Shown in pieces: positions 1-9,615 of a stretch of DNA of 64,000 nt (positions within the stretch are counted from its first letter, which is position 1; every line of letters starts with the position of its first letter). The DNA is from Histomonas meleagridis. Its lineage: Eukaryota; Parabasalia; Tritrichomonadida; Dientamoebidae. The DNA lies in the NCBI GenBank assembly GCA_020186115.1, contig WSYJ01000086.1, forward strand, positions 186,001-250,000. Direction: 5' to 3'. The position numbers were made by a program, and so were the translations under genes. The notes under the pieces are model-generated. The model did not search any database. It saw only the letters and a program-made list of their open reading frames with translations, and was not told where the DNA came from.

Positions 1-1410
1 GTTTAGAAGAAGTTTCATTTGGAGAAGGTATAACAAATATTGGATCATATGCATTTGGATATTGTACTTCACTAAAAAATTTAACAATTAAATGTCTTAC
101 AACAGTTGAGTCAAATGTATTCATTGGTTGTGCTGGTCTTGAAACTGTAACTTTTGATGAAGGTGTTCAAGCGATTGGATCGATGATGTTTCAAAATTGT
201 GGCAAACTTAAATATGTTACAATTCCAAGTACAGTTTCTTCAATATCAACAAATCCATTTATATACTGCAGTAGTAACTTCAATTGAATCACATGCATTT
301 TCTTCATGCACTAATTTGTTAACAATTTCATTTGGAAATAATGTAAATATAATAAATACTTACATGCATTCTCTAACTGTGCATTTGCAAGTTTCACAAT
401 TCCAAACTCTGTTACTGATATTCAAGCAGCGGCTTTTTCTTATTGTACTCAACTAGAAACAGTTGTCATCGGATAAAGGCTGTCCACTCAAATGCATTTT
501 TTTTTATGGCAAAACATCTTTAATATTAGAAGGTGACCCTTTTAATGGTGCCACAATATCAACTGTTATGGTAAGTGAAACATATCAAAATGAAACATTT
601 GGTAAATTAAATATAACCAAAGAAACATTAGATGAATGTCTACCTCCAACATTAACATTTACCAAATCAAATACGTTTTCTAAATCAAATGTATTCACAC
701 AAAGTAATTCATTCACTAAATCAAATGCTTTCACACAATCAAATACATTTTCAAAATCGAATGCCTTCACTAGATCAAATTCATTAAATCAAATACATTT
801 ACTAAATCAAATTCATTTACCAAATCAAATACATTTTCAAAATCGAATGGCTTCACTAGATCAAATGCATTCACACAATCAAGTACATTTACTAATTCTA
901 ATTCATTTATACAATCAAATATGTTTATTAAATCTAATTCATTTCCGCAAACGAAAATTTATATAAGTTCAAATTCATTTCTTTTACCCGTTACGCAAAC
1001 GATTTCGGTATTTAATATGACTACAACATATTCATTTACCATTTCACGACTTGATTCGACATTTACATATTCCATTACAGCATTTATTTATTATGAATAT
1101 ATTAATATTTTTTATTCATCTTATTATGAATTTTATAATAATTTTTATACATTAACGAATATTAACAATAATTCTAATGAAAGTCAACAAATATCAATGA
1201 AAGTTCTGATTTGTATTATTTGTTTTTCAGTTTTTATAATTCTAATTGTTATTGGAATAATAATTTTCATGATGAAACGGAAACGTGCGAAATCGACGAA
1301 ATCAACGCCAAGTGTGACGACGAAACAAGAAAACGAAGGGAACGAAGGAACGGAAATCATCAACAACGAACTTCACGAGTACGCAATGAATGAATATGAT
1401 CAATGGATTT
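1..1410 (+). repeat. Inverted duplication E, left arm (BspA)
   Basis: It is homologous to the reverse complement of 9617-11214. Homology stops at the shared 'caatggattt' near 1410. The two arms bracket about 8.2 kb holding the UBA, ubiquitin-like and VPS13 genes. The left arm continues beyond the window. Confidence 0.85.
650..965 (+). repeat. 18-bp tandem repeat coding F-T-x-S-N hexapeptides
   Basis: The region is built of 18-base units encoding variants of TFTKSN, AFTQSN and TFSKSN. It corresponds to the stalk between the LRR domain and the membrane span of the BspA-like protein. Unit numbers differ from the copy at 10080-10378, as expected for replication slippage. Confidence 0.8.
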
Positions 1411-1443
1411 CATTTTATATAACTTGAAACTATTTGTTGATTT

Positions 1444-1466
1444 TTATTTCTCTTTAGGAGAAATAA
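1444..1466. terminator. Hairpin after the BspA pseudogene stop
   Basis: A perfect 9-bp inverted repeat (TTATTTCTC / GAGAAATAA) with a 5-base loop lies 17 bases after the stop, followed by a second small palindrome (TTATATTG A CAATATAA, about 1468-1484). Hairpin terminators are not established in trichomonads, so a 3'-end role is only a guess. Confidence 0.2.
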
Positions 1467-1685
1467 TTTATATTGACAATATAATAAACTAATAATCATG
1501 GTTATTTAGTAATATTAAAAGTGATAATATTACAAATTTTTCACATTGTTTATCATAAATTATGTAAAAACACTGCAAACACAATAATAAAATAAAATAT
1601 TGACTGTGAATACAATGCTTCAACATTTTGTTTTAAAAACAATAAACAGTAAGCGATTTAGAGTAACATTTCCATATATATTTGA

Positions 1686-2123
1686 TTATTTCATTGTTTT
1701 AAGAATAGCAATAGCTTCTTCTTCATTGTTATTCGTATATGATAAGACTTGAATTATTTCAAAAATATTTAATATTCCATAAAATTCATTTTGAATTTTA
1801 TCACTGATTTGAATATCATTTGTATCTATTGATTTTTCCATTTTTTTAAAATTCATTCTAATGAGTATATCAGCAGCTTTATTAAGATCATGATTTGTTT
1901 TTTTGAGAGCTTTTTTACAATCTTCATCAGTTGCATCTTCAATAACAAATTTTAATCTTTTAATCTGTTCTTTTTCATTATACCATAAGTTACATCTTAT
2001 TTGCTTATTTTTTGTTAGTTTTTGTATTTTTTCTTGATATTTTGTTGAGATCATTAAATAAAAAAATGATAAATAAAAAATGCTTTCAAAGCATCGATCG
2101 TGATATATAATTATTGAATACAT
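1686..2123 (-). CDS. Small protein with two UBA-like three-helix segments
   Basis: The ORF encodes 145 residues from an ATG at 2123; a second ATG at residue 24 (MISTKYQEK) may be the true start, since the first 23 residues are hydrophobic and unlike the rest. Residues about 60-92 (EDATDEDCKKALKKTNHDL) match the UBA/TS-N pattern, with a conserved acidic-Cys-x-x-Ala-Leu core. The C-terminal 35 residues (FYGILNIFEIIQVL, EEEAIAIL) look like a second UBA. UBA domains bind ubiquitin or related proteins, so a ubiquitin-pathway adaptor is inferred; the EF-Ts/NAC-type UBA is an alternative. It is divergent from the ubiquitin-like gene at 2818. AT-rich codon use lowers certainty. Confidence 0.5.
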   Translation of the reverse strand: MYSIIIYHDRCFESIFYLSFFYLMISTKYQEKIQKLTKNKQIRCNLWYNEKEQIKRLKFVIEDATDEDCKKALKKTNHDLNKAADILIRMNFKKMEKSIDTNDIQISDKIQNEFYGILNIFEIIQVLSYTNNNEEEAIAILKTMK

Positions 2124-2805
2124 ATTTTGACAGTTAAATTGAATTTATAAATTTTGCCGAACTGAGTGTTTTTATTTGAATCAACTGTTTATGATCATAT
2201 TCAATTCAATGTATTATGCTAATGAAAATATCAATAATTTGTGCCATATGTATACATAGTTTTACTAAACATACATTTTAAATAATAATGGAATATTTCT
2301 TAATTGTTTGAGTTTAGTTTTATAAATCCTATTTATTAAATCACAAATATACATTCAGGCTTACTTAACACTATTATCAACTTAATTTAATATACTGAAA
2401 GAAACACAGAAAGCATTAGCTTATATGTTATTACTTATATTTTACTGCAGTATGAAGGAACAGGGAAATGTCGAGATTCTGATCAGTATTACCACATGTA
2501 CATGTACCTACTTCATCGATTCGAGAAGTCGAATGCGTCAAAATATTGTATAGTTATTATTAACGTTTTCCATCGTGTTTTTAACTCTGACAAATAATTA
2601 TTAAACTTTCGTCGTATAGGTGTTTTTCCACAAACATAGAAAAATTCGATACTTTACGAATCAGTTCAATGTCTTCAATCAAAAAGCCAAAATTAACAAC
2701 TCATAACCGCTTAACATGTCACATCTAAACTAAAAGTGCTTTTTCACACGGCTCTGTCAGAATTTTCACAAGTCGGACGCCGTTTGAAATTTGCAGTTGG
2801 TCACA
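2124..2805. other. Intergenic, no gene seen; GC-richer island 2440-2600
   Basis: No credible coding frame. Bases about 2440-2600 are clearly less AT-rich than the surroundings and contain small complementary stretches (for example TTCGA/TCGAA around 2520-2532), but I recognise no tRNA, rRNA or snRNA. It separates two divergent genes and presumably holds their promoters. Confidence 0.4.
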
Positions 2806-2812
2806 TCATTTA
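2806..2812 (+). promoter_or_regulatory. Initiator (Inr) TCATTTA of the ubiquitin-like gene
   Basis: TCATTTA fits the trichomonad Inr (TCA+1, pyrimidine, T/A, T/A). The +1 A at 2808 would give a 10-base leader before the ATG at 2818, the short leader typical of these organisms. It supports the internal ATG as the start rather than any upstream start. Confidence 0.6.
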
Positions 2813-2817
2813 TTAGC

Positions 2818-3045
2818 ATGCAAATCACCGTCCTCAGCCCAACTGGTCGTTCCATCAGCATCACAGTTGAACCCAATAACACAATCCGTGAAATCAAGCA
2901 AATCCTCCAAACTCACTTAGCTATTGATCCTTCTCAAGTTAACCTTTTATTCCATGGACAGATGCTTCGTAACGAAGAAACAGCTGAATCAGCTCAAATT
3001 GAACCAGGATCAACAATCAGCATTGCTATTAACCTTACTGCATAA
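2818..3045 (+). CDS. Stand-alone ubiquitin-like protein without C-terminal Gly-Gly
   Basis: From the ATG at 2818 the protein is 75 residues, almost the length of ubiquitin, and opens MQITVLSPTGRSISI against ubiquitin's MQIFVKTLTGKTITL. Beta-grasp landmarks are visible: VEPNNTI (ubiquitin VEPNDTI), a helix IREIKQIL, and LLFHGQML (ubiquitin LIFAGKQL). The end is INLTA, so there is no diglycine and no processing tail; it cannot be conjugated by the usual E1 route. A non-conjugated modulator or a very diverged Ubl is inferred. Codon use is GC-richer than in the neighbouring surface genes, as for a well-expressed gene. TAAA overlaps the stop codon, a trichomonad polyadenylation feature. Confidence 0.82.
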   Translation: MQITVLSPTGRSISITVEPNNTIREIKQILQTHLAIDPSQVNLLFHGQMLRNEETAESAQIEPGSTISIAINLTA

Positions 3046-3658
3046 ACAAAACGAATAATTTTTTTTTATCTTTTTTCTCAAGAAGAATTTCTTAAATAAA
3101 GACTTAAACCCATCACGCTCCTAAGCTTTTTTGCAATTCTTTTCGCACATAGATGCTCTTTCTTTCGCCAGCTAAGTTTGCCACTTTCTGTGCAATAAGT
3201 GACCGTTAAAAATGATTGTTATAAAAATTTTGATCAACCAGTAAATGAAGTATATTCCAATTAAAAAAAACAACGAATATAACCACAAAATGATTTTCAG
3301 TGAGAAAATTATAAAAGAAAATTAATTAATATTAAATTATCAAAACGTATCTTTCAATTCCCATGTAACTTGATATTCTATTACCAAAAATGTGATAAAT
3401 GTACATACATTTTGAATAGCATTCGTTCTGATAAGAAAAAATTTAGGCGATATTTAGATTTGTAAGAATCTTATCATGTATCAAGGTGGCATTCCTCTGA
3501 TAATTGTTTTTATTAGTAAAGAGCCCCCTTTGGTGTATGTGTCAATCCGAATGGAAAGTCACATACGGAGGTGTTCGAAACAATGAAAGAAATAAAATTT
3601 ATGAATTGAAATTTGAATAAATAAAACCGTTTTACAAAAAATTGGAATTTTTTTTCTG
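3046..3658. other. Intergenic with a possible structured RNA near 3480-3590
   Basis: No open frame of note. Bases 3484-3580 are GC-richer than the flanks and include a 7-bp perfect stem GTATGTG/CACATAC (about 3534-3565) with a loop containing GGAAAGT, and CCCCC/GGAGG segments. I could not match it to a tRNA, snRNA, SRP RNA or RNase P core. It may be an unrecognised ncRNA or an old gene fragment. Confidence 0.3.
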
Positions 3659-6600
3659 ATGAAAAGAATTATCCAGAACTTTATTAATGCTGCACTTTCT
3701 GCACACATGACAAGCGTTGATAAAAAATCAGTAGGAATGCAGATATTTAAAAATAAGCTTACAATATCTGATCTTCAATTATACAAATTTGCATTATACC
3801 AACATGGATTCCCAATCAAAGTAAAACATGGGCTTCTCAAGAACATCGAACTTAGGATTCCATGGAGTTCTTTACAAACTGAACCAGTTCAAGTTATTGT
3901 ATCGAAATGTTATATGATAATTGAATTGCCAGGAAGTGATCCTGCTGATTTCATTAGTGATGCAGATATATATAATATTCGAGAGCATCAATTATCATCA
4001 CATGAGTTATTTAAAAAACGCTTTTTTAAATTATTAAAAGCAGTTCCACGCCAAACCATAGAACTTGTAACAAAAAGAGTTCTTTACAGTCTGCATCTTA
4101 TCGTTGAGAAGGTTCACATAGTTTTTGAGTTTCCAGAAAATGATAAAATATGTCATAAACTCGGAATCATGATTGACAAAATCGAAACCAGTACAATCAA
4201 TGCGAAGGAAGGTGTTCCCCCTGAGTATGACAAAGATCTACGAATCGAGAATCTTTTAATGTATTTTGATCCCAATCAACCAAATATTACATTTCAAGAC
4301 AACGAAACGTTTTTACAATATTTTGACACCACTCTTATGAAAGAAAAACATGATTTCATATTTAATGAAGAATTAATTACGGCCACAATCCACAACAAGA
4401 AAGACATCGAAGGCGTTGATTTAGATCTTTTACTTGATACACCCGAAATATCACTTAACCAAATGCATATTCCGATCATATTAAATGGTATTAAGAACAT
4501 AAATAAATTTGTTAATTATATGAAATATGGCAAAAACAAAAATCCGAATTGGAATTATATCCATGAAATGGCCATAAAGAAAACTACACCACTTTTAAAG
4601 CAATTTTTGGAAAAGACTACTTATGCATATAAATATTTAAAGAATTGGAAAGACAAAGATACAAGAAACAACGAAATCATTGAACTTGATCATATACTTG
4701 ATTATCGGACGATTATCTATTTAAGATATTTATCAGAAGAAAGGATGAAACACAAAGGAAAAATCAGTCAAAAAGAGATAAATTATTATATATCAATTGA
4801 TCCATTAATTTTAATTGGTTCAGTTGTTAATAAGTTTAATATTAATTTCGAAATTGATGTATTAACATGTAAATGTTTAAATGCATTAACTAACTTCTCA
4901 TGGAAGTTTGCAATATATAAACCATTTTTAAAAAGAACTAAAGAATTAATAACAGTCGGAATCCATGCATTCGATATGGATGTTAGAGAAGATGGAATTC
5001 AATTTTGTGTTTGTAAAGGCCTTTGCACAGGTTTAAACACATTAAAAATCGATATTAATACTATTGATAATATAATTAATATTACAAGTGATCCAACTTC
5101 ATTTTATTTTGACGTTCCAAGGATTTTAAAGATTATTTCTGTTATCGATTTTAAAATATTTAAATATTTTTCAAATTTAAGAATTTCGATACCTAAGAAA
5201 ACATTTTTAATTAATGCTAATTTAGATCAAACTTTATTTTTAATAACTTTTACTCAAAATAATATAATTTCTTTTGAATGTGATAACTTTAAAATTATAA
5301 ATTTGTTAAAAGTTATTGTTAGTTCATTTAAATTATCATTTGAATCACCAAAAATTCATAATGTTATAGAGAAAACAAATATTGAAATAGATATTGAAGA
5401 TGAAAATATAAAAATTAACTTAAAACAATTAAATATTAATTTCCTTAAAGAAGAAATGAACACAATTTTAGAAATAATTAATATCGTTAAACCTTATTCA
5501 AGAATTTTTAAAGGAATTAATATAAGTAATAATAAAAACAACAAATTTAAATGTATTAATTTTGATTTAAATCAATTAAAATTTACAACAGATATATTTA
5601 ATAAAGAAATTATTATTAATAAAATTAATTTTATGAATGATTTTAATATAAAACAATTACAATTTTCATTTGAGAAATTATTTATTGATAATTTTCTAAC
5701 ATTAAATAATTTTAGTTTTATTAAAAATGATAATATAAATCAACAAAACATATTAATAAATGAAATATTAATATCTTTACAAAACAATTTAACAAAAACA
5801 ATTCCAAAATTACCAAAAATTGATTCGGAAATTTTAACGAAAATAATTTTTGGAATTGAAAATAATTTTACTATTAATATACAAAAAATCGATTTTAATT
5901 ATTATTCTAAATTTCATATTCCAATCAATAATTTTTGTTTTGATTTAACATATAAAGATAAAAATATGAAACAATCGAATCTTAATTTAGAATTTTCATT
6001 ATTATATTATGTTACACCATTATATTATACATCGATTATAAATAATACAACATTAACATCATATTTAACATATACTAAAAAAGAATTTAATATTGATGTT
6101 AACATTTCACCACAAATTTCATTGGTACTTAATCCAAATATACTTAAGAAAGTTGATTATTCGAATTATTTTTGGATTGTTAATGAAGTTAATTATCCAT
6201 TAATAGTTAATATTGATTCTAAAGAATTAAATGTTCCAATATTAAGTTCATCATTTATTACACATTTTCCTGAGAATTCATTAATATCATTAAAGATATT
6301 TGATGAAATATTAACAATTGATTTATTATTATTTAAAGATGAATATCCAATTCCATTTAAATTTAATAATGATAAATCGATTATTTTAGTACAATTAAAA
6401 CCAAATTCATTAATATTTTCATCAATTCTTTCGATTACTAATAAAACTCCTTATTTATTAAAATTATTTGATACAATCGATATTGAAACAGAAGATACAT
6501 ATTATTTTCCACCTGATTTATCAATGACTAAAAAAATCGTTTTAGGAATTGAAGGAGAAATTGAAAGTTGTGAAATTAAATTACAAAATAATTCATCGAA

Positions 6601-9343
6601 ACAAATTAAAATTCGAAATCATTATTTAATATTACAACAATATCGTGATAAATTTACATTTGTAAGTCAAATAATAATTTCTACTCCAATTATAATACAA
6701 TCATTTTTCCCTTATACATTACATTTAGAATTTCAACAATTTGTAATTGATTTAAATAAAGATCAACAAAAACATATTGATAATTTTGATAGTAAAACTA
6801 CTAAAATTACATTTAAAATATCGGATAAATATATAATTAAAGAATCAGAAGTTACAATTAACTTTACTAAAAAATTTTGTACTTTATCAGTAACTAATAA
6901 AAATGATGATCCAATGAATTATATAAAATGTGAAATATTAACAGAAAATTTAGTTTCAACAATTCGAATTTCACCTCCAATTTTAATGTATAATCAAATT
7001 GGGATTCCAATTGGTATGCAATTAGAAGATGATGTTGATCTTTTACCTAATGATCTTGAATCTAAAAGTTTAGAATTATTTAAACCATTAAAAGAATTAC
7101 CTAAATTATCCGAAATGTATCCATTTCCTTATTTAGGATTTGATCAAGATGAATTTTCAGTATATATTACATGTCCAATATCAAAAAAATTCACTAATCG
7201 GAAATGTGGTGTCTCACCAATTGATTCGAATGAATTGATATTAATTCCTATATCACAAAGTAATGACAATGTAATGCCAGTCTTATTTGTAGTTAAACAT
7301 AAAATTAATTCATTTCCTAACACAGTATTAATATATTTTAAACCCTATGCTATAATATATAATGATTTAGATGATGATATATTTATTAATGGTTATTCAT
7401 TACAAACGAAATCTTATGTAATTATTAAATCAATTGATCCAGAATTAAATGCTAATATAACAATTAATGAATTTATTATTATGATTAATATTGAAAACAT
7501 TTCAACATTTGAAATAATTCATCCGAAAACTTATGAATTATATCGATTTGAAATAAGTTATAAAGATAAAACTAAAGTTATTTCGATTAAGAATTTATAT
7601 CAAGAAAAAATGTATGTCTTTATTAATGATACATCGAACACTTATACTTTTCAACAAAAGAATCATTCAGAACTTATAATCGAATCATTACCTTATTCAT
7701 CAATTTATTTTAATATTCCAGATTCAAGAGATGAATGTGTCATTGAAATTAAAGATAAAAATGATAATAAAAATATTTTTTGTTTACAAATTGATATATT
7801 TCAAGAACATGTTTATTCCGATGAGAATTTAATATATCAATCAGTATATATATTACCTAATGAAAAGTATGCAATACATTTACAAGAAACAAGTGATCAT
7901 TCTAATCAACAAATATCTTATAAATTATTAATAAGAATTCCTTTAATAACAATAAAGATATATGAACGTAATAATTTGGAATTACTTGCAATTATTATTA
8001 ATGAAATTTCATTTGGATTTTATACACAAAACCAAAAGAAACGATTTGAAACATCAATTAAATTTATCCAAATCGATGATATGAATCCAACGTCATCAAT
8101 TCCAGTTGTGTTTCAATCGATTATTAATGACAACTCGACATTTCTGAATTTTATCTTACAAATGTTCGATAAAACTAATCATATTGAATATATTATTGGA
8201 AGTATTTCACCGATTAAATCGAACATTGACTTATCATTAGTTGCGGAATTATTTATAATATTTCAAGAAATTTTTGACATTAATAATATCTTTCAAGATA
8301 AAGATAATAATTCATCAATAATTATATATTTACAAGTATTAAAATTATTACAAAGTAATTTAAATATTTCATTTTATCCAAACACTTCAAGACGTAGTTT
8401 TGTTACATATCAATTACCACATTTTATATATGTAATTCCACCATTTGAAGAAATTAATTTAGATTTAAAGTCACTTGAAGCACAACAATTAAAATGTACA
8501 CCGAAACAATTATTAAACATTATCATTGATCATTATATTACTACAATATCAACGCAATGGTTACGTGTAATTGGGTCAGTTGCAATTATTGGTAATCCTC
8601 AACGACTTATTAATAATTTTACGAATGTATATCATCAAAACAAAAGTTTAATCTCAGTACCTAAAGAACTTGTTGGCGGAACTATTAATTCATTATTAGG
8701 CTCAAGTGCATCCACATTAAAAATGGTTTCAGGTTTAATGAAACAAATTACATCTGATAATAATAACATTAATGATAACCAAACAGCTTCAGGCGCAATT
8801 TCATGGGGCATTAAATCATTTGCTTCAGGTTTAGCGAACGCTGCTGCAGGTATAATTAAGAAGCCTATAATTCGTGGTAAAGAAGAAGGAATTATCGGAG
8901 TGATGAAAGGTACAGGCGAAGGAATGTTGGGCTTATTCACGAATTCTTTAAGCGGAGCTTTGGATTTAAGCGCTGGAATGATAAATGGAGTGAGAAGAGG
9001 AATTTTCGGGAACGAGAAAATGAAAAGAATCGAAGAGCCAATGAAAATTAGAGGAAATTTGGACGATTTATTGTTCTTCGAAGTTGTGAATAATGATAAA
9101 ATTATAGAAGTGCATGAACAAAATATTATTTGGAATAAGAAAATTATTCAAATTAGAAACGTTTTGAATGTTGAAGTCGATAATGAAAATAAGAAAATTA
9201 TTTTAGTTGAAGTAATGGAAAGAAAAAATAAAATAATCAAAATCGAATTGGAATTCGTTGAGGAAGTAGAAGCAAGAAAGTTTTGTAACGCAATAAGACG
9301 TCAAAAGTTTGTAATGGATTTTGATGAAAATCTTACAAAATAA
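3659..9343 (+). CDS. VPS13: VPS13-family bridge-like lipid transfer protein
   Basis: One frame of 1894 residues from ATG 3659. The N-terminus has the chorein signature (IKVKHGLLKNIELRIPWSSLQTEPVQV, residues about 54-80). A long beta-rich, very AT-rich middle follows, with a VAB-like region in the second half. The C-terminus has the VPS13/ATG2_C-type amphipathic Gly/Ala/Ser-rich segment (residues about 1665-1800, GGTINSLLGSSAST, GKEEGIIGVMKGTGEGMLG) and ends in a PH-like domain. VPS13 proteins move phospholipids in bulk at membrane contact sites. At 1894 residues it is much shorter than the 3000-4000 of yeast and human proteins, as in other reduced protists. No upstream TCA initiator is obvious. 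Trichomonads have several paralogues, so I cannot say which one this is. Confidence 0.93.
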   Translation: MKRIIQNFINAALSAHMTSVDKKSVGMQIFKNKLTISDLQLYKFALYQHGFPIKVKHGLLKNIELRIPWSSLQTEPVQVIVSKCYMIIELPGSDPADFISDADIYNIREHQLSSHELFKKRFFKLLKAVPRQTIELVTKRVLYSLHLIVEKVHIVFEFPENDKICHKLGIMIDKIETSTINAKEGVPPEYDKDLRIENLLMYFDPNQPNITFQDNETFLQYFDTTLMKEKHDFIFNEELITATIHNKKDIEGVDLDLLLDTPEISLNQMHIPIILNGIKNINKFVNYMKYGKNKNPNWNYIHEMAIKKTTPLLKQFLEKTTYAYKYLKNWKDKDTRNNEIIELDHILDYRTIIYLRYLSEERMKHKGKISQKEINYYISIDPLILIGSVVNKFNINFEIDVLTCKCLNALTNFSWKFAIYKPFLKRTKELITVGIHAFDMDVREDGIQFCVCKGLCTGLNTLKIDINTIDNIINITSDPTSFYFDVPRILKIISVIDFKIFKYFSNLRISIPKKTFLINANLDQTLFLITFTQNNIISFECDNFKIINLLKVIVSSFKLSFESPKIHNVIEKTNIEIDIEDENIKINLKQLNINFLKEEMNTILEIINIVKPYSRIFKGINISNNKNNKFKCINFDLNQLKFTTDIFNKEIIINKINFMNDFNIKQLQFSFEKLFIDNFLTLNNFSFIKNDNINQQNILINEILISLQNNLTKTIPKLPKIDSEILTKIIFGIENNFTINIQKIDFNYYSKFHIPINNFCFDLTYKDKNMKQSNLNLEFSLLYYVTPLYYTSIINNTTLTSYLTYTKKEFNIDVNISPQISLVLNPNILKKVDYSNYFWIVNEVNYPLIVNIDSKELNVPILSSSFITHFPENSLISLKIFDEILTIDLLLFKDEYPIPFKFNNDKSIILVQLKPNSLIFSSILSITNKTPYLLKLFDTIDIETEDTYYFPPDLSMTKKIVLGIEGEIESCEIKLQNNSSKQIKIRNHYLILQQYRDKFTFVSQIIISTPIIIQSFFPYTLHLEFQQFVIDLNKDQQKHIDNFDSKTTKITFKISDKYIIKESEVTINFTKKFCTLSVTNKNDDPMNYIKCEILTENLVSTIRISPPILMYNQIGIPIGMQLEDDVDLLPNDLESKSLELFKPLKELPKLSEMYPFPYLGFDQDEFSVYITCPISKKFTNRKCGVSPIDSNELILIPISQSNDNVMPVLFVVKHKINSFPNTVLIYFKPYAIIYNDLDDDIFINGYSLQTKSYVIIKSIDPELNANITINEFIIMINIENISTFEIIHPKTYELYRFEISYKDKTKVISIKNLYQEKMYVFINDTSNTYTFQQKNHSELIIESLPYSSIYFNIPDSRDECVIEIKDKNDNKNIFCLQIDIFQEHVYSDENLIYQSVYILPNEKYAIHLQETSDHSNQQISYKLLIRIPLITIKIYERNNLELLAIIINEISFGFYTQNQKKRFETSIKFIQIDDMNPTSSIPVVFQSIINDNSTFLNFILQMFDKTNHIEYIIGSISPIKSNIDLSLVAELFIIFQEIFDINNIFQDKDNNSSIIIYLQVLKLLQSNLNISFYPNTSRRSFVTYQLPHFIYVIPPFEEINLDLKSLEAQQLKCTPKQLLNIIIDHYITTISTQWLRVIGSVAIIGNPQRLINNFTNVYHQNKSLISVPKELVGGTINSLLGSSASTLKMVSGLMKQITSDNNNINDNQTASGAISWGIKSFASGLANAAAGIIKKPIIRGKEEGIIGVMKGTGEGMLGLFTNSLSGALDLSAGMINGVRRGIFGNEKMKRIEEPMKIRGNLDDLLFFEVVNNDKIIEVHEQNIIWNKKIIQIRNVLNVEVDNENKKIILVEVMERKNKIIKIELEFVEEVEARKFCNAIRRQKFVMDFDENLTK

Positions 9344-9615
9344 ATATGTGTTTATTCTATTTTTCGATTTTGGGAATTGTTTAACAAAGAAATAAATGAA
9401 ATCGTTCAGCATTTTGAATATAAGTGCGATTAACTCGAATTAAAAAGATTAAGTAGAGATTTTGGCAGCAGAAATCCTTTGAGCGTCAAAATGGACATTT
9501 CATGAAAATATGATCTCAGTTTTAAGGTAATTTTTGTTTCAACAAAAGTTAATATATATACAAAGTCAGTGAATAAAACGTATATAATAATTTATATATA
9601 TATATATATATTAGA
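9344..9615. other. Intergenic ending in a (TA)n tract
   Basis: No gene seen. It separates the convergent VPS13 gene and BspA gene. A (TA)n microsatellite (about 9591-9612) sits exactly where the homology between the inverted BspA copies stops. Confidence 0.6.

Larger units (their letters stand above)
1..1427 (+). pseudogene. BspA-like LRR surface protein, broken copy, runs off left edge
   Basis: The forward strand encodes LRR_5-type (BspA/TpLRR) repeats such as 'SFGEGITNIGSYAFGYC', then a Ser/Thr/Asn/Phe hexapeptide region (about 650-960), a membrane span (about 1199-1275, ICFSVFIILIVIGIIIF) and a basic then acidic tail ending near 1427. It is the inverted relative of the gene at 9616-11469. 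Compared with that copy it has lost about 170 bases near 270-285 and about 30 bases near 475, and the hexapeptide region changes frame near 780 and again near 920. No single frame is open across it, so it is a pseudogene. BspA-like proteins in trichomonads are cell-surface proteins; this copy cannot make one. The 5' part lies outside the window. Confidence 0.88.

Noticed and set aside
3571-3586. Possible tRNA T-arm (GTTCGAAAC)
   Set aside because: The flanking bases do not pair as a T stem and no acceptor or anticodon arm can be built.
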